Positions 8,074 through 17,259 of a DNA stretch of 64,000 nt are shown piece after piece; the first letter of the stretch is position 1; each line of letters begins with the position of its first letter. Below the pieces are notes generated by a model. The model was not told where the DNA came from. It saw only the letters and a program-made list of their open reading frames with translations, and did no database searches. Source of the stretch: UBA6168 sp041392505 (lineage in GTDB: Bacteria; Bacteroidota; Bacteroidia; Chitinophagales; Saprospiraceae); assembly GCA_041392505.1 (NCBI GenBank), contig JAWKLX010000008.1, positions 164,870-228,869 on the forward strand, read 5' to 3'. Position numbers and translations under genes: made by a program.

Positions 8074-8907
8074 TCAATGGCCGGCCTTCTCCAATCGTTC
8101 CCCGCACTGTTTACAATAAATCGCATCTTCATCGTGTCCTTCGGCAGCACAATAGCGGCATGCTTGGGCGCTATGTTTTTTTGTCCTGAACATTTCCACC
8201 GAAACAATGCCCGTCGGAACGGCCAACACGGCATAACCCAAAATCATGACCACCGCCGATAAAAACTTGCCGAAATTCGTCACGGGGGTGATGTCGCCGT
8301 AGCCCACGGTGGTCAACGTTACGATGGCCCAGTAAATGGATTGTGGGATGCTCGTAAAACCGGTGCCATCCGCCCCACCTTCGGCAATGTACATGACCGA
8401 TCCGATGATGGTCACCAACAGTACTACGAACAACATGAAAACAGTGATCTTGGGGCGGCTTGCTTTCAGCGCCCGGATCAATTGGTCACTCTCGGCCAAA
8501 AAATGCCCCAGTTTGAAAATTCGGAAAACCCGCATCAGCCGCAGGATGCGGATGACCAACAACGACTGCGCCCCAACGATGAACACACTCAAATAAGTTG
8601 GCAAAATGGCCAACAGGTCAATGATGCCAAAAAAGCTTTTGGCATATTTCATTGGGCGGTAAACGCAGTATAAACGCAACAAATACTCAATGGTAAAAAA
8701 GATGGTGAACACCCATTCCAGGGTATATAGTATCTCCCGGTGCTTGGCTTGGAAAGAGGGCACGGTCTCCAGCATGACCGCACCAACGCTGAGCAGGATG
8801 GCAACCAATAGCAGTACATCAAATAATTTGCCTGCCGGGGTGTCGGCCTCGAAAATGATTTCGTGGATTTTTTCCCTGATTGGATGGAATTCTTTGCTGT
8901 TCGACAT
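8074..8907 (-). CDS. Voltage-gated potassium channel with C-terminal zinc ribbon
   Basis: An ion channel of the Kv/KvAP type. The start at 8907 (MSNSKEFHPIREKIHEII) gives 277 residues; the frame is open further upstream, but the added residues look non-coding. Six membrane segments can be made out, including an S4-like helix with regularly spaced Arg (IRILRLMRVFRIFKLG), the pore helix, and the filter TTVGYGD. The C-terminus carries CRYC...CKQC, a zinc-ribbon-like tail that is unusual for a channel. Transcription is opposite to the MscS gene, 162 bp away, and the pair may share an upstream region. Confidence 0.92.
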   Translation of the reverse strand: MSNSKEFHPIREKIHEIIFEADTPAGKLFDVLLLVAILLSVGAVMLETVPSFQAKHREILYTLEWVFTIFFTIEYLLRLYCVYRPMKYAKSFFGIIDLLAILPTYLSVFIVGAQSLLVIRILRLMRVFRIFKLGHFLAESDQLIRALKASRPKITVFMLFVVLLVTIIGSVMYIAEGGADGTGFTSIPQSIYWAIVTLTTVGYGDITPVTNFGKFLSAVVMILGYAVLAVPTGIVSVEMFRTKKHSAQACRYCAAEGHDEDAIYCKQCGERLEKAGH

Positions 8908-9069
8908 GGCTGTTTTTTTACGGGGGCTAAGGTCGGAAAAAAAATGGGGATGGGAATTTGGTGGAGCGGAAGAAGCCTTTTCATTTATAACATTCCTTCC
9001 AAAACTCACTACTCTTTTCTATACCGTATTTTTGCGGTTCAATAGCTTTTGCATTCAATTTAACAACTT

Positions 9070-10707
9070 ATGAAGTTTGATTTATCAAGATTAAAAAAAG
9101 CCCTCCTTCCCGCATTCCTTTTTTGTGTTTGTCTCAATGCTTTTTCGCAGGCGGTCCAACAGCCACCTGCTCCGACATTGGAAAGCCCCTACAATACGAT
9201 CCTCATCCACTTGTATTATTTGCAGCCTGATAGCTACGAACCGAACATGGCAGCCAAGTCTTTTCAGTTGGTGGATACATTGGCTGCCGAACGCTTGGCG
9301 ATCCAACTGAAACAGGTGTTGGATGGGAAAGGGCTGTTCGTCCACCTGAACCTCTTGCCGCAAGAACCTGACTACCGGGACAGCCTGACCAAGCGGAATT
9401 TCTATACCCCTTTCCCCAAATATTTACCGGAGGTCTATCTGGAAAAATCAGGCGATAAATGGTATTACTCCCAACAAACCGCTGCGGCCATACCGGGGCT
9501 TCATAAGGCCGTTTACCCATTCGGCCTTAGACCTCTTGGTAAATATTTTACCCAATGGGTCAAAAGGAAATTCCTGGGTTTGGCGGCCTGGCAATGGTTG
9601 GGGGCAGGCATCCTGTTGTTGCTCGCTTGGTTGCTTCAGGTGCTGGTGTCGAGGTTGTTGCGCCCACTGGTGCAGCTGTTGGCGAAGTCAAAAACAGTTG
9701 CGCTGTTTGAAGATAAAAGTATGTTGTGGAAAGTTGCCCGTTTGGCGAGTTATGTCGTCCTGCTTTGGTTGTTGAAATCGGTATTGCCGCTGCTCCAATT
9801 GCCCGTCAAGTCCAACCTATTTATCATCAGTGGGTTGGAAATTGCGGGGATCATTTTCCTCGTTTGGCTGAGCCTCAGCATCATCGATGTGGTCATGCAG
9901 CGAGCCTTGACCTATGCCACTTCCACCGAGCACAAACTAGACGAACAACTCATGCCCATCCTCCGGCGCATGCTGAAAATATTGGTGGTCATTACCGGGG
10001 CGATCTATATTTTGCAATTGATGGATGTGAACGTGACGGCCCTCATTGCGGGTGTTTCCATCGGAGGTTTGGCATTGGCCTTGGCAGCGCAGGATACCGT
10101 AAAAAACCTGATCGGCTCCGCCATGATCTTTTTTGATAAACCCTTTCAGATTGGGGATTGGGTCATAGCGGCAGGCAACGAGGGGGAGATCGTTGAGGTA
10201 GGTTTCCGGTCGACCCGCATCAAAACAGTAGACAGTTCAATTATTACGGTACCCAACAATGTAGTCGCTTCTGACTCTGTGTTCAACATGGGCGTGCGGA
10301 CACTCCGGGTGTTTCAAACAACCCTTGGTGTCACCTATGACACGCCCCCCATCTTGTTGAGAAAATTTATTGAGGGCCTGCGGCAAATTATTGAACGGCA
10401 CCCGCTTACCCAAAAAGATAATTACCTGGTCCATTTCAATAAATTTGGTGACAGTTCCCTGCAGATTTATTTCCGTACCCATGTACTGGTGAATACGCTA
10501 GCCGACGACTTTAGGGTGAAAGAAGAATTGTCGTTCGACATCCTGCAATTGGCCGAGGCACTGGGTGTCCGCTTTGCTTTCCCAACACAGACTTTATTTA
10601 TTGAAGAAATGCCGGGAAAAGGAAATACAACGCCGTTTTATGAGAAGGATGGGGCGGTGTTGGATGAGAAATTGAAGCGGTTTTTTGAGGAGAATAAAAA
10701 AGATTGA
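9070..10707 (+). CDS. MscS-family mechanosensitive ion channel
   Basis: A small-conductance mechanosensitive channel expected to open under membrane tension and release solutes on osmotic downshock. The protein has 545 residues, starting with a signal-peptide-like segment (LLPAFLFCVCLNAFSQA), then a periplasmic region of about 140 residues and several membrane helices. The conserved pore-lining helix and beta domain follow (GGLALALAAQDTVKNLIGSAMIFFDKPFQIGDWV, about 335-370; VGFRSTRI; VPNN). The length is larger than E. coli MscS (286), due to the N-terminal extension. A TATTTTTG box at 9027-9034 is a plausible -7 element. Confidence 0.93.
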   Translation: MKFDLSRLKKALLPAFLFCVCLNAFSQAVQQPPAPTLESPYNTILIHLYYLQPDSYEPNMAAKSFQLVDTLAAERLAIQLKQVLDGKGLFVHLNLLPQEPDYRDSLTKRNFYTPFPKYLPEVYLEKSGDKWYYSQQTAAAIPGLHKAVYPFGLRPLGKYFTQWVKRKFLGLAAWQWLGAGILLLLAWLLQVLVSRLLRPLVQLLAKSKTVALFEDKSMLWKVARLASYVVLLWLLKSVLPLLQLPVKSNLFIISGLEIAGIIFLVWLSLSIIDVVMQRALTYATSTEHKLDEQLMPILRRMLKILVVITGAIYILQLMDVNVTALIAGVSIGGLALALAAQDTVKNLIGSAMIFFDKPFQIGDWVIAAGNEGEIVEVGFRSTRIKTVDSSIITVPNNVVASDSVFNMGVRTLRVFQTTLGVTYDTPPILLRKFIEGLRQIIERHPLTQKDNYLVHFNKFGDSSLQIYFRTHVLVNTLADDFRVKEELSFDILQLAEALGVRFAFPTQTLFIEEMPGKGNTTPFYEKDGAVLDEKLKRFFEENKKD

Positions 10708-10758
10708 TTTACGACTCATCTGATCACTGTTTTGACGGCGGCGGGGGCAAAGCCACCA

Positions 10759-10930
10759 TGTTATTTAGCCTTGTAGCATGCGGGCCGATGCATGTGCCGA
10801 GCTTTTTCATCGTTCTGCTCGGCCCTCAGGGGTTTTAGGGGGCGGCGTCGGTTGCGTGAACCGGCGCCGCTACCCTGAGGACGTTGGGTAGTACCCAAGA
10901 GCGAAAGACACCGCTGCTCCGCATTTTCAA
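10759..10930 (+). repeat. Dispersed structured element, copy 2
   Basis: The second copy of the element at 4507-4690, same orientation. The central hairpin pairs 10842-10853 with 10859-10870 (12 bp with one G-U, loop GCGTG). The outer helix is CTCAGGG (10825-10831) with CCCTGAG (10873-10879), whereas copy 1 uses CTCC/GGAG plus GGGTTTTA/TAAAACCC. A further local hairpin TGGGTAGTACCCA and a GCGAAAG loop follow, then CCGCATTTT. It lies between two convergent genes, in a gap (10708-11060) with no ORF that looks real. Confidence 0.65.
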
Positions 10931-10970
10931 ATGCTAAAAGCTTTTCTGTTTGACTCATCCTAAAATAAGA

Positions 10971-11000
10971 ATGCCGGACTTCCCATCGGAGGCCCGGCAT
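10971..11000 (-). terminator. Terminator of the coiled-coil protein gene
   Basis: ATGCCGG at 10971-10977 pairs with CCGGCAT at 10994-11000 across a 16-base loop. On the minus strand the stem is followed by TCTTATTTTAGG, a moderately T-rich tract. It lies 60 bp beyond the stop of the gene at 11061-12083. Confidence 0.6.
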
Positions 11001-11060
11001 TATTAGACAGTGGTTAGCTAAATCGGTTATTCTAAACTTTCGTTTAGAACGGGAATTTTA

Positions 11061-12083
11061 TTATTTCAAGCTAAAAGAACCCATACCAGCCAAATAGCCT
11101 TTGTTGTAAATTTCGACGGTATAAGTACCGGGCATGAAGGCGAGGTTGGTTGGTTGCCAGTAGAGGCAAGAATTCGCTTCTTCATTGTTGTAGTCCACTT
11201 CTTCGTATTGGGTGAAACGGATTTCTTCGCCAGTGGCTTTGTTGGTGATCGGCACAGAACCCATATCTTCGATTGCAAGGGTCTCGCCTAGTGGGTTGAT
11301 GAGGCGGATGAAGAACCTTTCGGTGCCGGCTGCGACCACGTCGTTGTCGAGGGTAGTGAAGCAAACTTTTACTTTTTCCACTTGCTTAGCTTTATTGACA
11401 ACGGTGTTTTTGCCACTGCCTTTCTCTTTCATACCCTCAACTTTCACGTCCTTCATTTTGATGACGGAAGCGATGCTGACCTTGGCGGACAAGGCTTCTT
11501 TGTCGCTGACGAGCTTGGCTTTCGCCTCATTAAGCATTTCGTTTTCGGCCAATTTGCCTTGCAGGTCGGATGCCAACATATTTTTCTCATACGTGAGTGA
11601 ATCGTTGGCCGCAGCCAACATGCCGTTGGCAGCTTTCAGTTCATCGATTTGGGCAATGTAGCCGCTCACTTGTGTGCGCAGGTTCTCGATCTCAACGCGG
11701 GCTTTATCCAATTTGCCTTTGCTGGCGATCAGACCAGAAATCTTGTTTTTCTGTGTTTCCAATTCTGCTTTTTGCTGATCGATGATCGCGTTCAATTCCT
11801 CGTTGTTCGTTTTTTGCGATTCGAGGTCAGACAAAGCTTGGTTGTACTGGGTTTCCAGTTCAGAACGGAGGTTGTTGGATTCTTCCAGTTCAAAAACCGT
11901 CTGCTCCAATTGGTTGGCTTTGGTGATGTTGCTGTATGCCAGCCAGCCAATGATGCCCAAGAGGATGACCCCGATGGTCGCAGCGATGGCGATGAAATTT
12001 TGCTGTTTGTCCTTTTTTTGGTTGGACGAATAAGGCTGGTTAGCCGTTGGTTGATTCAAGTTGGATGGATTGTTATTAGTCAT
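11061..12083 (-). CDS. Membrane-anchored coiled-coil protein, function unknown
   Basis: A protein of 340 residues. An Asn/Gln-rich N-terminal tail of about 28 residues (TNNNPSNLNQPTANQP) precedes one membrane helix at about 29-50 (FIAIAATIGVILLGIIGWLAY). A long coiled coil follows to about residue 200, with heptads rich in Glu/Leu/Asn and 'QLEQTVFELEESNNL'. The C-terminal domain of about 120 residues is beta-rich (VKVCFTTLDNDVVAAGTERFFIRLINPLGETL). The topology suggests a spacer anchored in the inner membrane. Such proteins recur in Saprospiria, but no function is known to me. A terminator lies just downstream. Confidence 0.75.
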   Translation of the reverse strand: MTNNNPSNLNQPTANQPYSSNQKKDKQQNFIAIAATIGVILLGIIGWLAYSNITKANQLEQTVFELEESNNLRSELETQYNQALSDLESQKTNNEELNAIIDQQKAELETQKNKISGLIASKGKLDKARVEIENLRTQVSGYIAQIDELKAANGMLAAANDSLTYEKNMLASDLQGKLAENEMLNEAKAKLVSDKEALSAKVSIASVIKMKDVKVEGMKEKGSGKNTVVNKAKQVEKVKVCFTTLDNDVVAAGTERFFIRLINPLGETLAIEDMGSVPITNKATGEEIRFTQYEEVDYNNEEANSCLYWQPTNLAFMPGTYTVEIYNKGYLAGMGSFSLK

Positions 12084-12757
12084 GATTGAAAAATTTTATG
12101 CGGTTTGAAATAGCTGTCGGCAATTGGCCATTAGCTATTGGCTCCGGGAAATGAAGGCGAGCCGGCCTTTTTTAAATAAATAAAGTTAAGTATGGTTTAT
12201 CCGCATAAGTAATTTTAGGAAAGCTCGAAGGGGAAATTTTGATGTCCTTGTTCACCTTGGCTTTGTTTGTTTTAAATGAGTGTTTGTTGTACGATAGCTC
12301 AAATGTAGTATTGTTTTGAAATGTTCGGTCTGGTAGGGGCTTTTTTGTAAAATATTATGTTTTTTCTTAGAACGATGAATCGGTAAAGCTTCTTGGTAGT
12401 GGCTGATTTTCAGTCTATTGTCTCCTTTTTGCTTATCTCCAAATCAATTAAAATTGATCTTTCTATTCGAAAGAACGGCTTTGAGACGATTGAGTAGGGG
12501 GTACGTCACTTGATAGAGCCAATATTGCTCTTCTTTTACCACCGCAGGGTGAAATTTTTGATTAGTTCAATGGCAGAAATGCTTACTAGGCTTCGGGAAA
12601 GAGGGGACTGATGAGCAATAGAAACGCCCCATTTTTCTCACATATTGTACAGGCCGCTCTCCGGATGTCGGTTCCCCCTGCTCCTAACGGTTTTCCCTAC
12701 AGATTTTTATCAGTCTAAGTAACCATCGACCCCTCCAGTCATCCAACCATCTTATGA
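12084..12757. other. 674-bp intergenic gap with a period-7 repeat and a possible gene remnant
   Basis: No intact gene is seen. Positions 12114-12148 read as five seven-base units (GCTGTCG, GCAATTG, GCCATTA, GCTATTG, GCTCCGG). On the minus strand 12444-12566 is an open stretch of 41 codons, ending LKAVLSNRKINFN-stop, with protein-like composition but no start codon. It may be the tail of a lost gene downstream of the porZ-like gene; this is weak evidence. Confidence 0.35.
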
Positions 12758-15073
12758 TCAATTAACCACTAAAATCTTCGCCACGGCTACATCAGGGTTG
12801 GAAGCATTGCGGCTCGTAGCGAACACGAGGTAAACGCCCGTATTTACTTTCCGGCCATTGTAGTCACGGGCGTTCCAAATGGCTTGGCCGCCGTTCGCAT
12901 CTGTTTCGTACACCAATTGACCAGCAATGTCCGTGATTTTTACCGTCGCATCCTGTGCCAAGCCCTTGATAGCGATGGGGCCTTCGTATTCTGGTCGGAC
13001 GGGGTTGGGGAAAACCAACACATTGCTTTCATGAAAATTGCCGCCCAAAGTAGCATCACTACGGTAGGAAATCAACCCCTCTGAAGTGCCGATCCATGCT
13101 TCCCCTGTTTTGTAATTGAAAGAAATAACGGAAATGATATTGCTGAACAAGGGGCTATTTTCTTCCGTGAATTTGGCGATCTGCTCGTTGCCTTCTGGCG
13201 ACATAACAAAAATGCCCGTGTTGGTGCCAAACCATTTCCGGTTGGCGCCATCCACCCCGATAGCGGTGACGTCTTGGTCTTCCAATAGATTGGCACCAAA
13301 GCCGTCCACCTCCACGAACGGACGGGAGCCCCGGCAATCGGGGTTAAAAGGGTCGCACTGAAATACAACCGCCCCTTGCTTGGTGCCTACCCATATTGCC
13401 CCGTCCAGATCCACTTCGATCGAACTAATGTCGTTGGTGGGCAGCACAGAATTGGTAGAATTGATGACCCGGCACTGGTTGTCGCCTGCTACGTCGATAT
13501 CTCCCTCATTGAAAACGATGACGCCTTGGCCAGCATCGTTGGTGATGAGCCACTTATTGCCAAAGTCGTCAATGGCCATTTTAAGAATGCCGTTTCCCGG
13601 CGTGCAGGTCAATTTGAAGCGAGCCCAAGTCCCATCTGCTTTTAGTACGCTGAGTGGTTCGGGGGCGCCGTTGTTACAGACCCAGAGGTTGTTGTCGCGG
13701 TCGAAGGCAAGGCCTGCTACTCTGGTGCGAAATGAGTCGATGACACCTAATTGGAGGGTAGAATTATTTTCCTGATAAACAACATAAGATTCATCAGAGG
13801 GATCGTATTCGACAAGCGCATCCAAGAAAGCGCCTGCATAAATTTTTCCGTTTTGGGGGTGTATTTCAATATCCAAAAAATCGGCAATGCCTGCCAGTTC
13901 GGGTGTATTGAGCAAGCTGTACTGCCTCCATTCGCCATCGATCAAAGAGGAATAACCCTCGGTGCGAAACAGGGGTGACCCAGCCAAGTCTAGCCCGCCT
14001 GTAGCTACCCAAACCTGCCCATTTCCAACTGCCACATCATAAACAAGGTTCGATACATAACTGTTCTCTAAAATGTTTTGGCAAGCGCCGCTCCCTCCTT
14101 CTTCTACCCGGAATGGTCTTGATCCATCTGCAAACCAGATGTTGCCGACCTCATCCTCCACTGCGTATTTAGGGAAAATCAGACAGTTGGCGGCAGGCTG
14201 CCTAAAACTATGGTCTTTGTCAAAAACGAAAACCTTGCCCTTGCAACTGCTGATCGTATCGCACCGAAAACCAGCGATCAGATGAGACCCATCAGCAGAT
14301 AAGTACTCAATGGGGAACCCGTCTTCATGCATAACATAGGAGGCCTGTGTGCCATCAAAGACGAAGAGGCTATCGCTCAGGTTTAGGTACAATTTATCGT
14401 TGTAGGGTATCATGGCACCTGCACTGTAATCGATCGGGAAACCGTTGGTGCCGCTGATCCATTCCCAATTGGAAAAGTCATCCAAATTGAGCGGGCTGTC
14501 GACGGGAATGGTATAAATGCCGTCAGCCATGGATGCGTAAATATTTCCCTTATAAGTAACCACCGAAGCCACTTCTATAGGGGTGCGGATGGTATTGGGA
14601 AATAAACCCTGTACCACATTGAGGGTGGCGATGCCAAAATTGCCGGCTAGGTAGGCAATGGAGTCATTGGCCATGAACACATCGTTGATCTTTTTTTCCC
14701 CAATGATGACCGAACTAATGGGCACGCCCAACAAGGTCATGTTCCCTTCTTCACTGATTAGGTCAATCGCACCGTCCTCGAAAACGACCATCAGTACCTT
14801 GCTCCCGCGGTTGTATTTGACGAGATTGATACCCACGCGGCTCAGGCCCTCCACCTTAGTCACTTGTCGGCGGGACCGTTCCTCTTTGTCGATCATCAAC
14901 AGGGCCTCGGCAGTCGAATAAATGACTTGGTCATCGCTTTGGGTGACATAAAGGCCCGCATTGAACGGCAAGTGCTGCTTCCATTGGCCGATGGTCAGAT
15001 CCGTTTCTGCTTGGCCTGCCACATAGTTTGCAACAAAAAAAGATAGGAATGTAAATAGGGCTATTTTCTTCAT
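12758..15073 (-). CDS. porZ: PorZ-like T9SS beta-propeller protein
   Basis: A protein of 771 residues with a signal peptide (1-20, ending VAGQ). The first mature residues (DLTIGQWKQHLPFNAGLYVTQSDDQVIYSTAEALLMID) match the start of the PorZ N-terminal propeller domain. Further two-component-regulator-type propeller blades follow (for example NDISSIEVDLDGAIWVGTKQGAVVF and VTAIGVDGANRKWFGTNTGIFVM), and the protein ends with a T9SS sorting domain (VFPNPVRPEYEGPIAIKG). PorZ belongs to the surface attachment complex of T9SS in Porphyromonas, where it helps hand cargo to the PorU sortase. A TACTTTTG box on the minus strand (15140-15147) is a candidate -7 element. Assignment is by domain layout. Confidence 0.75.
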   Translation of the reverse strand: MKKIALFTFLSFFVANYVAGQAETDLTIGQWKQHLPFNAGLYVTQSDDQVIYSTAEALLMIDKEERSRRQVTKVEGLSRVGINLVKYNRGSKVLMVVFEDGAIDLISEEGNMTLLGVPISSVIIGEKKINDVFMANDSIAYLAGNFGIATLNVVQGLFPNTIRTPIEVASVVTYKGNIYASMADGIYTIPVDSPLNLDDFSNWEWISGTNGFPIDYSAGAMIPYNDKLYLNLSDSLFVFDGTQASYVMHEDGFPIEYLSADGSHLIAGFRCDTISSCKGKVFVFDKDHSFRQPAANCLIFPKYAVEDEVGNIWFADGSRPFRVEEGGSGACQNILENSYVSNLVYDVAVGNGQVWVATGGLDLAGSPLFRTEGYSSLIDGEWRQYSLLNTPELAGIADFLDIEIHPQNGKIYAGAFLDALVEYDPSDESYVVYQENNSTLQLGVIDSFRTRVAGLAFDRDNNLWVCNNGAPEPLSVLKADGTWARFKLTCTPGNGILKMAIDDFGNKWLITNDAGQGVIVFNEGDIDVAGDNQCRVINSTNSVLPTNDISSIEVDLDGAIWVGTKQGAVVFQCDPFNPDCRGSRPFVEVDGFGANLLEDQDVTAIGVDGANRKWFGTNTGIFVMSPEGNEQIAKFTEENSPLFSNIISVISFNYKTGEAWIGTSEGLISYRSDATLGGNFHESNVLVFPNPVRPEYEGPIAIKGLAQDATVKITDIAGQLVYETDANGGQAIWNARDYNGRKVNTGVYLVFATSRNASNPDVAVAKILVVN

Positions 15074-15257
15074 ACAATTATTTTTAGGAGTCCGGTTTTC
15101 AGAGGGTCATATATTTTATACACGGCTTAAACAAGGCCGCAAAAGTATTATTGTTTTGGGGGAAATTTTAAAAAGGAATTGTCAGTGGGCGAACGTTGAA
15201 CCGATCTGGCCAGAAAGTGTAAGATTATACAGGATTCGACATTTATAATTTTACAAA

Positions 15258-16253
15258 ATGAAAAATGCAATTTACCTCATCGTGTTTGCCACTTTTATGA
15301 CCTTTATTGGGTGTGTGTCTGGACAACAACAGCAGCCTGTAAGTGCTGAGGTCGTCCAATATGCCGAGCCCGCCAATGGCCGCCGCCCCGTCCTCGCCGA
15401 TCAAATCTCCCTCCCGGAAGAAGATGCTGGCTACACCCTAATTTTGCCAAAAGAGAAAAAGGCCAAAGCGCTCGTTGTTTTTTTTAATGCCGGCAGGGAC
15501 ACGTCAGATGCAGGCTTTGAAATGCGGCTCTATACCGAAGCCCTAAAACGAGAAGTGGCCTGCCTATATCTAACCACTGGCAACCGTTTTGAATTTCTTT
15601 TTGAGGAAACAGCTTTCCGAAAATTGGACGGCTACCTGTACCGGGCCATTACTGAAAACGGTTTGCCCAAGGATCAGTTGCTGTTTACGGGCATGTCCTT
15701 GGCGGGTACCCGGGCCATGAAATTTGGCATCTGGTGCCAGCAGGGAAAATCGGCCAACGGTATTTTTCCCAAAGCGATCGCCGTGTGCGATGCCCCGCTC
15801 GATATGGTGCGTTTTTGGAAACAACTGACCCGTTCCAAAAAATTAAAGCTGAATGAGATCGCCGCCAATGAAGCCGAATGGGTCACGGCCGTTTTGGAGC
15901 GTAACTTGGGCGGCACCCCATCCGACAATATCAGCACCTATTACGATTATTCACCTTATTGTCATGAAATCGAAAATGGTGGATCGGCTGCTGTTTTGAA
16001 AAATACCCCCTTTCGGGCCTATACCGAACCCGATGTGGAGTGGTGGATGAAAAACAGGGGCAACGATTATTACTCCATGAATGCCATGGACGCCGCTGCC
16101 GTCGTCAACCAATTAGCTATTTTAGGAAATGAACGGGCAGAACTGATATTGACAGAAAATAAAGGATTCAAGCCCGATGGCAGCCGTCACCCGCATTCAT
16201 GGAGTATCGTGGATAATGGAGAATTGGTGGAGTGGCTGTTGGGGTTAGAGTGA
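15258..16253 (+). CDS. Lipoprotein with alpha/beta-hydrolase (esterase-like) fold
   Basis: A protein of 331 residues. The N-terminus ends in a lipobox (MTFIGC, Cys about 19), so it is probably an outer-membrane lipoprotein. The fold looks like an alpha/beta hydrolase: beta strand ALVVFFNAG, then the nucleophile elbow GMSLAG at about 145-150, a DAPLDM segment, and a late His in RHPHSWSIVDNGELVEWL. The substrate is unknown; a serine esterase or peptidase-like role is inferred. It is transcribed away from the porZ-like gene, 184 bp apart. Confidence 0.78.
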   Translation: MKNAIYLIVFATFMTFIGCVSGQQQQPVSAEVVQYAEPANGRRPVLADQISLPEEDAGYTLILPKEKKAKALVVFFNAGRDTSDAGFEMRLYTEALKREVACLYLTTGNRFEFLFEETAFRKLDGYLYRAITENGLPKDQLLFTGMSLAGTRAMKFGIWCQQGKSANGIFPKAIAVCDAPLDMVRFWKQLTRSKKLKLNEIAANEAEWVTAVLERNLGGTPSDNISTYYDYSPYCHEIENGGSAAVLKNTPFRAYTEPDVEWWMKNRGNDYYSMNAMDAAAVVNQLAILGNERAELILTENKGFKPDGSRHPHSWSIVDNGELVEWLLGLE

Positions 16254-16292
16254 ATAAGTGTTCTATCCAAATCATGGGGGGGGCAATTTGCA

Positions 16293-16424
16293 TTATTTAT
16301 TCTTTCCAAAATCCTCCTCAAAAACAATTGCCCCTTTCGCCCCTTTCAATCGAACAATGAGGTCGTTTTTGCCGTGTAAGAATCGTTCGGTGGCTGGGGC
16401 ATCCAGGTAAAATTGGAGGATATG
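16293..16424 (-). pseudogene. Possible C-terminal gene remnant
   Basis: On the minus strand the frame is open for about 43 codons and ends LKGAKGAIVFEEDFGKNK-stop, with no start codon. The composition looks like a protein C-terminus. It lies in the gap between the esterase-like lipoprotein and the response regulator. Chance cannot be excluded. Confidence 0.3.
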
Positions 16425-16509
16425 TTAAAGATTTCATCAGTAGAGTAAGAACCCGCCCGACTGGCTGAAAGGGTGGGAGGGGGCTTCTGTGTTGTGTCCA
16501 AGCACTTGC

Positions 16510-17259
16510 TTATAACAGATAGCTCAACTGTTCTAAAACCTGACTCTTATACCCGCGGCTCAGTGCGATGGAGTGCCCGGCAACCTGTACCACGCTGTCT
16601 GCCAAATCGAAAGATTCGATTTTAGAAGCATTGACGATGTACCGCCGGTGGGTTTGCAAAAACAGGTCGGGAGGCAATTTGGCCAACAACTCTTTCAAAC
16701 TCATGCGGACGATGAACTTTTTGTCACCAGCCGCAATGGTGCAATAATGTTTGTCCACCTCTAAAAACAGGATTTCTTCAAACGGGACTTTGACCAGCTG
16801 CTGGCGTACCTTGATGAAAAAGCAATTCTTGAAAAGGATGTCTTGTGACCAAGTGTCTTTCACACTTTCTTGCTCGGATTCGAATAAGCGACTGACAGCC
16901 AATTCGATGGTCCGTTGCAAATCTGTTTGATTAAAAGGTTTGCCCACAAAAGCATATGGCCGGATGGCTTTGGCCCGGCCATACGTTTCGTCGTCCCGCA
17001 ACGAGGTGATAAAGATGATCGGGATGGTGTCGTGCTGATTAATTTGTTCGGCGAGTGTGATGCCATCCATTTGGCCAACAATGTTGATGTCCATCAGAAT
17101 AAGGTCTGGCGCTTGTTGTCCAATTTTTTGCAAGGCGTCTTCGGCATTGTCGGCTACGCCCGCACAGGCATACCCCAGTTCCTCTACCAGCATTTCCAAG
17201 TTAGCGGCATAGAGTGGTTCATCTTCGACGATAAGAATTTTAAAGTCAGACATTTGCAT
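16510..17259 (-). CDS. LytTR-type response regulator
   Basis: A DNA-binding response regulator of 249 residues. The receiver domain covers about 5-120 with the acidic pair ED near 13-14, phospho-acceptor Asp57 (LILMDIN), the switch Thr/Ser in FITSL and Lys in VGKPF. The LytTR domain fills about 145-245 (FLEVDKHYCTI..., LQTHRRYIVN, the usual His-Arg-Arg/Ser-Tyr motif). The start at 17259 overlaps the kinase stop by one base (TGATG); TTG at 17262 and ATG at 17253 are alternatives. Co-expressed with the kinase, it is expected to bind direct-repeat operators. Confidence 0.92.
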   Translation of the reverse strand: MQMSDFKILIVEDEPLYAANLEMLVEELGYACAGVADNAEDALQKIGQQAPDLILMDINIVGQMDGITLAEQINQHDTIPIIFITSLRDDETYGRAKAIRPYAFVGKPFNQTDLQRTIELAVSRLFESEQESVKDTWSQDILFKNCFFIKVRQQLVKVPFEEILFLEVDKHYCTIAAGDKKFIVRMSLKELLAKLPPDLFLQTHRRYIVNASKIESFDLADSVVQVAGHSIALSRGYKSQVLEQLSYLL

